This document shows positions 26,761 through 37,270 of a stretch of 64,000 nt of DNA, piece after piece. The notes under the pieces were generated by a model. It was not told the origin of the DNA and did no database searches. It saw only the letters and a program-made list of their open reading frames with translations. The position numbers and the translations under genes were made by a program. How positions within the stretch are numbered: position 1 is the stretch's first letter; each line of letters starts with the position of its first letter. This DNA comes from Bacteroidales bacterium (lineage in GTDB: Bacteria; Bacteroidota; Bacteroidia; Bacteroidales; Bacteroidaceae), in NCBI GenBank assembly GCA_022772475.1, contig JALEZQ010000064.1, positions 33,419-97,418 on the forward strand, written 5' to 3'.

Positions 26761-28176
26761 TTAGCGTTGCATCTCCAGCACGCCGGCGGTCTGGAGGGCA
26801 TCGGCCTCAACGGTCAGCCCCTTGACGGCGCGGCCGGTGGCGGCATCGATCTCATAGAAGGCGGGGTAGTCGCCGCCCGTCACACTTACGGCGATGTACA
26901 TCTTGCCATTCTCGCCATAGGGCTCGCCGCCAAAGCCAGCCAGGTCGTCGGGCAGGCCGGTGACGGGGATGAGGGTGCGGGCTTCGGCATGGAAGATGGC
27001 CAGTTCGCTGACGTCGGCTTCCTTGCCCTTCTTCATCTCGTCCACGCCACCGCGGTAGAGTTGCAGCAGGAAACTGTCGCCCGAGATATGCCAGCAGCGG
27101 AACATGGGATGCTGCGTGCCGAGGGCTTCGAGGTTGACATAGTAGGTGTCGTCAAACGTGGTCTGTCCGGCCTTGATGCGCACCACGCCCGAGGGTTTCG
27201 TGCCCACCACGCGCTTGAGGTCGTCCGTCGATTCGACGGTACGGCCGTAGCCGGGCGAGAAGACGTAGAGGTCGCCGTTGTCGGCCGGCCAGATGGTCTG
27301 GTAGTACTGCGAGCGGTAGCGTCCGCAGGCGTAGCCTATGCGTCCGGTGCGGGCGATGTGGGGCGTCTGCTGGAGCAAATTGCCGGTGTAGATGGCCACG
27401 TAGGCGCTGTCGGGATACTGCGTCGAGGGAATCTCGCCAGCCGTATAGGCGCTGCTGGCGCTGCCGCCGTCGGCCGTGGCGATGAGGGCAGGGTCGGTGA
27501 CGCACTGGGGCCAGCGGGCTATGCCGTAGCGGCTCATGCCGCCGGGGATGACGGAGGCATAGAGGCGGCCGTCGGCCTCGGCCAAGCCGGCCAGGTGGAC
27601 CTTCTCGCCGTTGCCCAGAAAGTTTTCGGCCATGACAGAGGCCGTGGTCTGCGAACCGTCTTCGGCATTGAGCAGGTTGAACAGCAGCACCTGCGGCAGG
27701 TTGCCCTCGGCGTCGGCCTGCGTGGCGGGGGCGCTGCCCGTCGAGGCGGTGACGACGTGCTGGCCCCAGGTGCCGTAGGTGGTGATGCGGTTGTACTCGT
27801 AGAGGTATTTCTCGCGGATGGTGCCGGCGGCGTCGAGGTAGTAGGAGGCGCCGGTGCCGTTGCCGCCCTGATTATATACCAGACCGAAGAGGTACTTCTG
27901 CCCCTTGAACACCCAGTAGGTGGCAGCGTTGACCTCGGTGCCGTGGCCCTTGACGCTGAGCGTGCCTTCCGACAGACTGGGAGTGGTGAGCAGATAACTG
28001 GTGCCATCGACGGTGGCGGCCACGACATAGGCGGTGGCGGGGATGGTGTCGGTGGCGTCGCCGGGGTTGATGGGCATGGTTTCGGGGTCGTCGCTGCTGC
28101 AAGCGGTGGCGGCGAGGGTGAGGCCTGCTGCCGTCAGGACGGCGAGCAGGGCGTGGGGACGTGCGGTTTTTTTCAT
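26761..28176 (-). CDS. DUF4374-type lipoprotein
   Basis: Lipobox-like LAATACSS, beta-propeller-like repeats; between TonB receptor and PepSY genes. Confidence 0.75.
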   Translation of the reverse strand: MKKTARPHALLAVLTAAGLTLAATACSSDDPETMPINPGDATDTIPATAYVVAATVDGTSYLLTTPSLSEGTLSVKGHGTEVNAATYWVFKGQKYLFGLVYNQGGNGTGASYYLDAAGTIREKYLYEYNRITTYGTWGQHVVTASTGSAPATQADAEGNLPQVLLFNLLNAEDGSQTTASVMAENFLGNGEKVHLAGLAEADGRLYASVIPGGMSRYGIARWPQCVTDPALIATADGGSASSAYTAGEIPSTQYPDSAYVAIYTGNLLQQTPHIARTGRIGYACGRYRSQYYQTIWPADNGDLYVFSPGYGRTVESTDDLKRVVGTKPSGVVRIKAGQTTFDDTYYVNLEALGTQHPMFRCWHISGDSFLLQLYRGGVDEMKKGKEADVSELAIFHAEARTLIPVTGLPDDLAGFGGEPYGENGKMYIAVSVTGGDYPAFYEIDAATGRAVKGLTVEADALQTAGVLEMQR

Positions 28177-28256
28177 CGTTATATAAGGGTTGAGGGTTGA
28201 AATTTGGGAATGGCTGAGGGATTGGGAGGCCTGCAGGCCCAGGGCGGTGGCATTTC

Positions 28257-30440
28257 CTACAGGCTCACCCTGGCCTTGACGTAGAGGGCGCGGCCGGGCT
28301 TTTGCAGACTGAAGTTGTCGTAGAGCCGGGCGTCGGTCAGGTTGTCACACTGCAGGGTGAAGGTCCACCGCCCCTGGCCCAGCCCGAGGGTGAGGGCCAC
28401 GTTATGGCTCCACTGCTCAGGGACATAACTCTTGGTGTCGGCATGGCCGATGCTCTCCCAGTAGAGGGGAAAGGCGTGCTGCCACGACGTGTCGTAGGTC
28501 AGGGCCAGCGAGGTGCCCTGACCCAGGGCGCCGGGCCAGCGGAGGGTGAGGTCGCCGCCGGCATAGCGGTAGGGGATGTTGGGCAGGCGGTCGCCGTAGT
28601 GGACGTTGACCTGTCCGGAGCCGCCGGTGTAGCGGGGCTCGTTGTCGCGGGTGTCGGTGTTGTTGTAGGTCAGGCCGGCGGCGAGCCATTGGCCGTAGGC
28701 ATAGCGCAGAGCCATACTGTAGCCACGTGTGCGCACCCGACCGTGGTTTTCGTAGATGCCATACTGTAGAGCGCCGCGCTTGCCGATGCCGCGCTTGATG
28801 AAGTCTTTCGTGTCGCGGTAGAGCAGCGTGCCCTCGGCCCTCAGGCTGTGGCGTCCGAAGCGGCGGGTGTAGGCCAGGTCGAGGTTGACATTGTGGCTGT
28901 GCTCGGGCCGGAGGTCGGTGCGCCCGGCCTCCAGATCCTCGTCGCCGAAGAGTTCGTCGTAGGTGGGCAGGCGGCAGGCGCGTTCGTACGACGCCTTGGC
29001 CTGCAGGCCGTCGAGGGGGAACCAGGTCAGGGCGGCCCCGGTGCCCCAGATGCGCACGGTGTGGCTGCGGTCCTCATAGTTGCCCACGCCGTCCGTACTG
29101 GTCGAGACGGCACCGCGCACGCTCTGGGCATAGTGCTTGGCAAAGACGGTGGCGTTCCACCGCGCAGAGGGCATCACCTTCCATGCCAGGCCGGTGATGT
29201 GCTTGGCCGAGCGCTTGGGGATGGTGTAGTCGGTCAGCGTGGCGGTGGCGCCGATGTAGTTGCGACTGGTGCGGCGGAAGGCGCTATAGACGTGGTTCAG
29301 ACTGACCTCGTGCCAATGTGCGGGCCGCCATACGAGGCCGGCGGTGGCGTTCCAAGCGTCGTTGCGTTGCTGCGCGTGCTGGTAGGATTGCTCGCCCTGC
29401 GTAGCGGTAACGTAGTAGTTGCCCAGCCAGTTGTAGTAGCGTGCGGCGGTATCGACGTTGGTGGTGAGGTTGCGGGTGTAGTCGGCATGCAGACTGACGT
29501 CCAGTACGCCGCCGATGCGGCGCTTGCTGTAGTCGATGGCTGGCGACAGACTGTAGCCGTGACGGTGCTTCTGCCCGAAGACGATGTCCTGATAGACGCC
29601 GGTCTGAATCTCCTTATAAAACTGGCTGGCGGTCATCGTGACCCACAGGCGGTCGGCCCACGAGGTGCCGGTCAGGCCGGCGCGCGCCGTGACGGCCTCG
29701 TTGTGGAAGGTGTCGTTGAAGCGACGCACGCGGCGCAGGTCATTCTGATCCACGGGGTGGCGGGTGACCGTGCCATCGTCGTTGACGGTGAAGGTGCGCA
29801 CCCAGTTGTCGATGCGGTAGTCGTTGTCGGAATAGTTTTGAAAGGCAGTCAGTGCGAAGGTCCATCCGCCGGCCGTGCGGCGCAGCAGGCGCAAGTGGCT
29901 CTTGTGGGTGTTGAACGAGCCATAGGTATAGGCGGCATCGAGGGCGAAGGGCCGGGGGTCCTGCGCGGTGACGACGTTGATGACGCCGCCTATGGCATCG
30001 GCGCCGAAGGTGACGGGCACGACGCCCTTGTACACCTCGACACGTTCGGCATAATCGACGGGCAGGTTGTTCAGGCTCATGGCCGTGCCGCTGCCTTCGT
30101 GGGGCACGCCGTCCACGAAGATGCGGACGTGGCGGCCGCCGAAGCCGTCGATGAGCAGGTGGCTGTCGGAGCCCACGCCGCCGCTCTGCCGCAGTTGGAG
30201 GCCGGGCAGGGTGCCGACGGTCTGGCCCAGACTGAGGTTGCGGTGCTGCAGAGCCCGGGTGTCGGCCACGACGGCGCTGTAGGCCGAGCGGCGCACGCGG
30301 TCGCGCCGCGTGGTGGTGACGGTGGCCTCGCCCAGGGTGGTCTGCTCCATCGGGCGCAGGCTGTCAGCGGGCAGGGTGGGCTCGGCGGACATGGCGGGAA
30401 GGGCCAGCAGGAGGGAGAGAAGGGGGTGCAATCGGTTCAT
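28257..30440 (-). CDS. TonB-dependent outer-membrane receptor
   Basis: Plug motifs [53 protein letters not shown]; terminal aromatic-rich strands ending [10 protein letters not shown]. Confidence 0.93.
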   Translation of the reverse strand: MNRLHPLLSLLLALPAMSAEPTLPADSLRPMEQTTLGEATVTTTRRDRVRRSAYSAVVADTRALQHRNLSLGQTVGTLPGLQLRQSGGVGSDSHLLIDGFGGRHVRIFVDGVPHEGSGTAMSLNNLPVDYAERVEVYKGVVPVTFGADAIGGVINVVTAQDPRPFALDAAYTYGSFNTHKSHLRLLRRTAGGWTFALTAFQNYSDNDYRIDNWVRTFTVNDDGTVTRHPVDQNDLRRVRRFNDTFHNEAVTARAGLTGTSWADRLWVTMTASQFYKEIQTGVYQDIVFGQKHRHGYSLSPAIDYSKRRIGGVLDVSLHADYTRNLTTNVDTAARYYNWLGNYYVTATQGEQSYQHAQQRNDAWNATAGLVWRPAHWHEVSLNHVYSAFRRTSRNYIGATATLTDYTIPKRSAKHITGLAWKVMPSARWNATVFAKHYAQSVRGAVSTSTDGVGNYEDRSHTVRIWGTGAALTWFPLDGLQAKASYERACRLPTYDELFGDEDLEAGRTDLRPEHSHNVNLDLAYTRRFGRHSLRAEGTLLYRDTKDFIKRGIGKRGALQYGIYENHGRVRTRGYSMALRYAYGQWLAAGLTYNNTDTRDNEPRYTGGSGQVNVHYGDRLPNIPYRYAGGDLTLRWPGALGQGTSLALTYDTSWQHAFPLYWESIGHADTKSYVPEQWSHNVALTLGLGQGRWTFTLQCDNLTDARLYDNFSLQKPGRALYVKARVSL

Positions 30441-30678
30441 CGTTCTGTGAGGTCTTGTCGGTTTCGGACTGCAAAGGTAGGGGCTTGCCGCCGGCGCGGC
30501 AATACGCAGAAATGGGGGTTTTGCGCGGCCGCCGCGGCACGTCTGCCCCCACTGGTGAGGAGCGCGCTACCCGCAAAGCATGAGGGGGAGAAGGGGACGG
30601 AAAAGGGCGATACCCACTATTGGGGATTGCACGGACGGGAAAAAATGGGTTACTTTGCAGCCATAAATACGATGCGCC

Positions 30679-31635
30679 ATGAAACGGATGAAACTCTACG
30701 AGGCCGACGACAAGATGATCGACCTCATCAGCGACAACTATAGCATGCTGCAGGGCCTGAGCGCCTTTGGCATACGCCTGGGCTTCGGCGACAAAACGGT
30801 GGACGAGGTATGCCGCGAGCAGGACGTGGATGCCTACACGTTCCTGGCCGTGGTCAACTTCGTCATCAACGGCTACGCGCCCAAGACCACGGACGAGCGA
30901 CTCAGCGTGCGCACGCTGCTGGGCTACCTGCGGGCCTCGCACCGCTTCTTCCTGGACTTCCAACTGCCGTCCATCCGCCAGAAACTGGAACAGACGCTGT
31001 GCAGCAACGACCACCTGGCACCGCTCATCCTCCAGCTCTACGACGCCTACGCCCACGACATCCGCAAGCACATGACCTACGAGGAGAAGACGCTCTTCCC
31101 CTACGTCGAGGCCCTGCTGCGCGGCGAACAGACGGCGAAGTACAACGTGGACATCTTCTCCAAGCACCACAGCGACACCACGGGCAAGTTTCACGAACTG
31201 AAGAGCATCATCATCAAATACCTGCCGCACGACGGACTGGCCAACAGCCGGCTGACCGACACGCTCTACGACCTATATAATAATGAGGAGTGGATACGCA
31301 ACCACAGCATGGTGGAAGACCTCATCTTCGTGCCGGCCATCCGCTGCCTCGAGAAGAAGGTCAAGGACGAGGAGGTATCCACACGCCTGCAAGACATGAT
31401 CAAGCCGATGGAGGGCCGCGAGACCCTGTCGGAACGCGAGAAGGACATCATCATCTGCCTGGTGCAGGGCATGTCGAACAAGGAGATTGCCAGCCACCTC
31501 TTCATCTCGGTCAACACCGTCATCACCCACCGGCGCAACATCGCCCGCAAACTGCAAATCCACTCCGTGGCCGGCCTGACCATCTACGCCATCGCCAACA
31601 ACCTTATCGACAGCAAATGCTTCAGCGCCATGTAG
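30679..31635 (+). CDS. hemerythrin-like (HHE) domain protein with C-terminal LuxR-type HTH
   Basis: LRASHRFFLDFQLPS, HDIRKHMTYEEKTLFPYVEAL, KHHSDTT; C-terminal LSEREKDIIICLVQGMSNKEIASHLFISVNTVITHRRNIARKLQI. Confidence 0.88.
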   Translation: MKRMKLYEADDKMIDLISDNYSMLQGLSAFGIRLGFGDKTVDEVCREQDVDAYTFLAVVNFVINGYAPKTTDERLSVRTLLGYLRASHRFFLDFQLPSIRQKLEQTLCSNDHLAPLILQLYDAYAHDIRKHMTYEEKTLFPYVEALLRGEQTAKYNVDIFSKHHSDTTGKFHELKSIIIKYLPHDGLANSRLTDTLYDLYNNEEWIRNHSMVEDLIFVPAIRCLEKKVKDEEVSTRLQDMIKPMEGRETLSEREKDIIICLVQGMSNKEIASHLFISVNTVITHRRNIARKLQIHSVAGLTIYAIANNLIDSKCFSAM

Positions 31636-31664
31636 GCGCAAGGCCGGCGGCCGTCCCAGATTTT

Positions 31665-31769
31665 TTCCCAGCCCTTGGGAATCATGTTCCCAGCCGCTGG
31701 GAATTCTGTTCCCAGCCCTTGGGAATTGTGTTCCCAGCCCTTGGGAATCGTGTTCCCAGCCGCTGGGTG
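31665..31769. repeat. 22-bp tandem palindromic repeat, ~5 units
   Basis: TTCCCAGC(CC/CG)(T/C)TGGGAA + 4-5 nt variable, repeated at 31665, 31687, 31709, 31731, 31753. Confidence 0.92.
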
Positions 31770-31912
31770 TCGAAGTGCCACGCCGTCGGGCAAACACGCT
31801 TGCGGGCCGGACACGATTACACACGGCAAGGGGAATTGGGCAAAAACTGAAAGATTAGGACGAAAAAGAGGCAAAACTATTACAAAATGTTTGTCGTCTG
31901 CACTTTTATCCA

Positions 31913-31920
31913 TATATTTG
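31913..31920 (+). promoter_or_regulatory. ilv operon promoter -7 element (TATATTTG)
   Basis: TAnnTTTG with upstream TTTG (in AAATGTTTGTCG) at roughly -33 spacing, upstream of ilvD. Confidence 0.6.
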
Positions 31921-31955
31921 CCAACGCTAAGGCTAAAAGTAGGCTTTACAACCAG

Positions 31956-32001
31956 AGGTGTCGCCGGCGCGATAACCCCAAGCCCACGACACCTGTTTTT
32001 T
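31956..32001 (+). terminator. intrinsic terminator/attenuator in ilvD leader
   Basis: AGGTGTCG (31956-31963) / CGACACCT (31987-31994) followed by G-T6 (31996-32001), between promoter and ilvD start. Confidence 0.7.
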
Positions 32002-32068
32002 GTATAGTCTGCCCGCTGCCTACTTAACCTACCAAGAACCCTCAAACAGCAACGCACCACATCACCAT

Positions 32069-33871
32069 ATGAAGCATCCATTGCGCAGTGCACAGTGCAC
32101 CGAAGGCCGCAGAATGGCCGGCGCCCGCGCCCTATGGGTGGCCACGGGCATGAAAAGAGAGCAGATGGGACGTCCCATCATCGCCATTGCCAACAGTTTT
32201 ACCCAATTCGTTCCCGGACACACACACCTGCACGAGGTGGGACAGCTGGTCAAGCACCAGATAGAACGCCTGGGATGCTACGCGGCCGAGTTTAACACCA
32301 TCGCCATCGACGACGGCATTGCCATGGGCCACGACGGCATGCTCTACTCCCTGCCCTCGCGCGACATCATCGCCGACAGCGTAGAGTATATGTGCAACGC
32401 CCACAAGGCCGATGCCCTGGTGTGCATCTCCAACTGCGACAAGGTGACGCCGGGCATGCTCATGGCCGCCATGCGCCTGAACATCCCCACCGTCTTCGTC
32501 AGCGGCGGACCGATGGAGGCCGGACAGTGGAAAGGGGAAAACCTGGACCTCATCACGGCTATGGTCAAAGGCGCCGACCAGACGGTGACGGACGACGAAC
32601 TGGCGGAGGTGGAGCAGCGCGCATGCCCCGGATGCGGCTCGTGCTCGGGCATGTTCACCGCCAACTCGATGAACTGCCTCACCGAGGCGCTGGGCCTCTC
32701 CCTGCCGGGCAACGGTACCATCCTGGCCACACACGCCAACCGCCGACGCCTCTTCGAAGATGCCGCACGCCTCATCGTGCGCAATGCCGAACGCTACTAT
32801 AACGAGGGCGACGACAGCGTACTGCCCCTGAGCATCGCCACACGTCAGGCCTTCCTCAACGCCATGACCCTGGACATCGCCATGGGCGGCTCGACCAACA
32901 CGGTGCTCCACCTGCTGGCCGTGGCCCACGAGGCGGGCGTCGATTTCCGCATGGCCGACATAGACCGCCTAAGCCGCCACGTGCCCTGTCTGTGCAAACT
33001 GGCGCCTAACACGCAGAAGTATTCCGTACAGGAGTGCAACCGCGCCGGCGGCGTGATGGGCATTCTGGGCGAACTGGCACAGGGCAACCTGCTCGACCTC
33101 GACGCAAAGCGCGTAGATGGCCTGTCGCTCGGCGCGGCCATCAGCAAGTACTCCATCATGACCGACAATATCGACCCCGAGGCCGACCGCATCTACCACA
33201 GCGCGCCCGCCGGACGCTTCTCCACACAGATGGGCTCGCAGGACACGCAGTGGGAAACCCTCGACACCGACCGCGAAAACGGCTGCATTCGCTCCATCGC
33301 CCATGCCTACTCGGCCGACGGCGGACTGGCCGTGCTCTTCGGCAACATCGCTGCCGACGGCTGCGTAGTCAAGACGGCGGGCGTCGATGAGAGCCTCTGG
33401 CACTTCAGCGGACCGGCCAAGGTGTTCGACTCGCAAGAGGATGCCTGCGAGGGCATTCTCAACGGCAGCGTCGTGGCGGGCGACGTGGTGGTCATCACCC
33501 ACGAAGGACCGAAGGGCGGACCGGGCATGCAGGAAATGCTCTACCCCACCTCCTACATCAAGAGCCGCCACCTGGGCAAGGCTTGCGCCCTCATCACCGA
33601 CGGACGCTTCTCGGGCGGCACGTCGGGCCTGAGCATCGGACACATCTCGCCCGAGGCTGCGGCCGGCGGCGCCATCGGCAAGGTGGTGGATGGCGACATC
33701 ATCGAGATAGACATCCCCTCGCGCTCCATCCGCGTCTGTCTGAGCGACGACGAACTGGCAGCACGCCCCATGCGCCCCATGAAGCGCCAACGCCAGGTGT
33801 CGAAGGCCCTCCGCGCCTATGCCGCCATGGTGGCCAGCGCCGACAAGGGCGGCGTACGCATCGTGCCCTGA
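32069..33871 (+). CDS. ilvD: dihydroxy-acid dehydratase
   Basis: [85 protein letters not shown]. Confidence 0.96.
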   Translation: MKHPLRSAQCTEGRRMAGARALWVATGMKREQMGRPIIAIANSFTQFVPGHTHLHEVGQLVKHQIERLGCYAAEFNTIAIDDGIAMGHDGMLYSLPSRDIIADSVEYMCNAHKADALVCISNCDKVTPGMLMAAMRLNIPTVFVSGGPMEAGQWKGENLDLITAMVKGADQTVTDDELAEVEQRACPGCGSCSGMFTANSMNCLTEALGLSLPGNGTILATHANRRRLFEDAARLIVRNAERYYNEGDDSVLPLSIATRQAFLNAMTLDIAMGGSTNTVLHLLAVAHEAGVDFRMADIDRLSRHVPCLCKLAPNTQKYSVQECNRAGGVMGILGELAQGNLLDLDAKRVDGLSLGAAISKYSIMTDNIDPEADRIYHSAPAGRFSTQMGSQDTQWETLDTDRENGCIRSIAHAYSADGGLAVLFGNIAADGCVVKTAGVDESLWHFSGPAKVFDSQEDACEGILNGSVVAGDVVVITHEGPKGGPGMQEMLYPTSYIKSRHLGKACALITDGRFSGGTSGLSIGHISPEAAAGGAIGKVVDGDIIEIDIPSRSIRVCLSDDELAARPMRPMKRQRQVSKALRAYAAMVASADKGGVRIVP

Positions 33872-33980
33872 CACCGCACACGGGCGGCAACCGCTCCGCC
33901 CCCCTACCCTACCGAACATTACCCACGACGGCAGGCGCCAAGCCCCCCTCTGGCGGCGGCCCTGCCCGACCAACCCCCAC

Positions 33981-35744
33981 ATGATACCCACAGATATGGC
34001 CAATCATCCCCAATCCACTATGCCACCCTCCCAGACGTCCGCCACAATGAAGGGCGAGATGCTCACCGGAGCCGAAATACTGATGCGTGCGCTGGTTGAC
34101 GAAGGTGTGAAAACGCTCTTCGGCTACCCCGGCGGCAGCATCATGCCCGTTTACGATGCGCTGTACGACTACCGTCAGGTGCTGAACCATGTGCTGGTGC
34201 GCCACGAACAGGCTGCCGCACATGCCGCCGAGGGCTTCGCCCGAGTCAGCGGCGAGGTGGGCGTATGTCTGGTGACGAGCGGCCCGGGTGCCACCAACAC
34301 CATCACGGGCATCGCCGATGCCATGATGGACAGCACGCCCATCGTCGTCATCGCCGGACAGGTGGGCGCCGGTATGCTGGGCAGCGACGCTTTCCAGGAG
34401 TGTGACCTGGTGGACATCACACAGCCTATCTGCAAATGGGCCTACCAGATACGCTCGGCCAAGGACGTGGCATGGGCGGTGAGCCGCGCCTTCTACATTG
34501 CGCGCAGCGGACGCCCGGGCCCCGTCGTCCTCGACTTCGCCAAGAACGCTCAGGTGGACCGCGCACCCTACGTCCCCGCCCGCGTTGACTTCATCCGCAG
34601 TTATGTGCCGGTGCCCAAGACCAAGGCCTCGGCCATCGAGGAGGCGGTAGCGCTCATCAACAGCGCCAAACGCCCCCTGGTACTCGTCGGTCAGGGCGTC
34701 GAACTGGGCAATGCGCAGGACGAACTGCGCCAGTTCATCGAGAAGGCCGACATGCCGGCCGGATGCACCCTGCTGGGCCTCTCGGCGCTGCCGTCGGACC
34801 ACCCGCTCAACGTGGGTATGCTGGGCATGCACGGCAGCCTGGGGGCCAACAAAAATACGCAGCAGTGTGACCTGCTCATCGCCGTGGGCATGCGCTTCGA
34901 CGACCGCATCACGGGCAAACTGGACACCTATGCCAAGCAGGCCAAGAAGATACACTTCGACATCGACCGCTCGGAGGTCAACAAGAATGTCAAGGTGGAT
35001 GTAGCCGTCAAGGGCGACTGCAAGACCACGCTCCCTGCCGTCACTGCCCTGCTGCAGCAGGCTTCGCACAAGGAATGGCGCGAGTCGTTCCGCCCCTTCG
35101 ACGAGGAGGAGGACCGCGTCGTCATCCAGCCGCAGATACACCCCGCCGAGGGTCCGCTGCGAATGGGCGAGGTGGTGCGCCGCGTGTCGGAGAAGACAAA
35201 CCACGAGGCCATCCTCGTCACCGACGTGGGCCAGAACCAGATGTTCGCCGCACGCTACTTCAAGTTCACCAAGCCTCGCAGCATGGTGTCGTCGGGCGGT
35301 ATGGGCACGATGGGCTACGGCCTGCCGGCTGCCATCGGCGCCACCTTCGGACGCCCCGACCGCACGGTATGCCTCTTCCTCGGCGACGGCGGACTGCAGA
35401 TGACCATCGAAGAACTGGGCACCATCATGGAGCAGGGCGCGCCGGTGAAGATTATCCTGCTCAACAACAACTACCTGGGCAACGTGCGCCAGTGGCAGCA
35501 GATGTTCTTCCGTCACCGCTACTCGTTCACGCCGATGATGAACCCCGACTACGAACTCATCGCCCAAGCCTACCGCATCCCTGTGCGCACCGTCACCGAC
35601 CGCAAAGACCTCGACAGCGCCATCGACGAGATGCTGGCCACGCCGGGAGCCTTCCTCCTGCAGGCCGCCGTGCTCGAAGAGGACAACGTCATGCCCATGT
35701 GCGCACCGGGCCACGACGTCGATGACATGATTCTCAGCATCTAA
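33981..35744 (+). CDS. ilvB: acetolactate synthase large subunit
   Basis: GYPGGSIMPVYDALYD, RHEQAAAHAAEGFARVSGEVGVCLVTSGPGATN, GDGGLQMTIEELGTI; exact start uncertain. Confidence 0.95.
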   Translation: MIPTDMANHPQSTMPPSQTSATMKGEMLTGAEILMRALVDEGVKTLFGYPGGSIMPVYDALYDYRQVLNHVLVRHEQAAAHAAEGFARVSGEVGVCLVTSGPGATNTITGIADAMMDSTPIVVIAGQVGAGMLGSDAFQECDLVDITQPICKWAYQIRSAKDVAWAVSRAFYIARSGRPGPVVLDFAKNAQVDRAPYVPARVDFIRSYVPVPKTKASAIEEAVALINSAKRPLVLVGQGVELGNAQDELRQFIEKADMPAGCTLLGLSALPSDHPLNVGMLGMHGSLGANKNTQQCDLLIAVGMRFDDRITGKLDTYAKQAKKIHFDIDRSEVNKNVKVDVAVKGDCKTTLPAVTALLQQASHKEWRESFRPFDEEEDRVVIQPQIHPAEGPLRMGEVVRRVSEKTNHEAILVTDVGQNQMFAARYFKFTKPRSMVSSGGMGTMGYGLPAAIGATFGRPDRTVCLFLGDGGLQMTIEELGTIMEQGAPVKIILLNNNYLGNVRQWQQMFFRHRYSFTPMMNPDYELIAQAYRIPVRTVTDRKDLDSAIDEMLATPGAFLLQAAVLEEDNVMPMCAPGHDVDDMILSI

Positions 35745-35778
35745 CAGCCGCTTACCACAATCTCCCGAACACCACACC

Positions 35779-36378
35779 ATGAACATACAGCAATCCCCAC
35801 AGCCGGCCAACGGCCAGACGCCGGACGGCAAGACCCTCTACACCATCATCGTGTTCTCGGAAAACCTGGCCGGCGTGCTCAACCAGGTGACCAACGTCTT
35901 CACCCGCCGACAGCTGAACATCGAGAGCCTCAACGTATCGCCCTCGGGCATATCGCACGTCCACCGCTACACCATCACCTGCTATGCCGACGAGGCCTGC
36001 ATACGCACCGTCACCAAGCAGATTGAGAAGAAGATCGACGTCATCCAGGCCCGCTACTACACGGCCGACGACATCTACGTCATGGAGCAGGCACTCTATA
36101 AGGTGGCCACGGCCAAACTGCTGGAGAACAAGGAAATCTCGAAGGCCATCCGCTTCCACGACAGCAAAATTGTCGAAGTCAATGCCACCTACTCCATCGT
36201 GTCGAAAGAGGGCCTGCCCGACGACATCATGGAGCTCTACCGCAAACTCAAGGGCTACGACTGCCTGCTGCAGTTTGTCAGCTCGGGCGTCATCGCTGTG
36301 AGCAAGAGCCACCGCGAACAGCTGAGCGAGTTCCTCCACCTGCGTGAAGAGGAATACCGCGTGCACAGCAACGAATGA
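35779..36378 (+). CDS. ilvN: acetolactate synthase small subunit
   Basis: ACT-domain YTIIVFSENLAGVLNQVTNVFTRRQLNIESLNVSPS, downstream of ilvB. Confidence 0.93.
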   Translation: MNIQQSPQPANGQTPDGKTLYTIIVFSENLAGVLNQVTNVFTRRQLNIESLNVSPSGISHVHRYTITCYADEACIRTVTKQIEKKIDVIQARYYTADDIYVMEQALYKVATAKLLENKEISKAIRFHDSKIVEVNATYSIVSKEGLPDDIMELYRKLKGYDCLLQFVSSGVIAVSKSHREQLSEFLHLREEEYRVHSNE

Positions 36379-36445
36379 TGCCGACGCTGCACCTCTGATG
36401 CCCTACGCCATCTCCCCCCACCCCAAACGTTCATCCCCCTATCCC

Positions 36446-37198
36446 ATGACCACACCCCTCGTCGAAGACCCCCGCATCGGACGGTTCCCCTTCGTGGTGG
36501 AGCCTTTCTCTGAAGACTGTGCCGGACGCCTGTCGTGGCGCTTCCTGGGCAACCACCTGCTGCGCTGCGCCAGCCTCCATGCCGGCGCCCACGGCTTCGG
36601 CTTCGACGACATGATTGGCAAGCGGCTGGTATGGGTGCTGTCGCGCCTGGTGGTGGAGATGCCCAACATGCCCACCACGGGCCAGCACTACGACATCCAC
36701 ACCTGGGTGGCGCGCATCTACCGGCAGTTTACCGACCGCCACTTCGCCATCACCGCCCCCGACGGCACGCCCTACGGCCACGCCTTCAGCACGTGGGCGC
36801 TCATTAACCTCGACTCGCGCGAGCCGGTTGACCTGACGGACAGCCGCATGGCGGGCCTCAGCGACGTCTGCACGGAGCGCCCGCTGCCCATCGCGCCGCC
36901 GGGGCGCCTCCGGCTGACACAGCCCGAAGCGCTGGGCGAAACGGTGGCCAGTTATACCGACCTGGACATCAACGGCCACGTCAACTCCATACGCTACATC
37001 GAGATGATGCTCGACCGCCTGAAGGACCACGACTTTGCCGCACAGCCTGTGCGCCGCATCGAGGTGGCCTACAGCGCCGAAGCCTACCGCGGCGACCGCC
37101 TGACGTTCTACCGCCAGACGGCGACGGACGGCCGCCAACTGATGGAGATTCGCCGCGACGACACCCTGCCCGTCGTCAAGGCGGCCATCGCCTTCTGA
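36446..37198 (+). CDS. acyl-ACP thioesterase-like protein
   Basis: FGFDDMIGKRLVWVLSRLVVEM, WVARIYRQFTDRHFAI, YTDLDINGHVNSIRYIEMMLD. Confidence 0.88.
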   Translation: MTTPLVEDPRIGRFPFVVEPFSEDCAGRLSWRFLGNHLLRCASLHAGAHGFGFDDMIGKRLVWVLSRLVVEMPNMPTTGQHYDIHTWVARIYRQFTDRHFAITAPDGTPYGHAFSTWALINLDSREPVDLTDSRMAGLSDVCTERPLPIAPPGRLRLTQPEALGETVASYTDLDINGHVNSIRYIEMMLDRLKDHDFAAQPVRRIEVAYSAEAYRGDRLTFYRQTATDGRQLMEIRRDDTLPVVKAAIAF

Positions 37199-37270
37199 AA
37201 TCTGCGGGAAATGCCAAAGCGCCCCGCACTACCCCACCCCAAGCAATAACCCTTAAAACAACATAACACA

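Noticed and set aside
31665-31769. Possible CRISPR array
   Set aside because: Repeat period is 22 bp with only 4-5 nt between palindromes; no spacer-length unique sequence and no cas genes.
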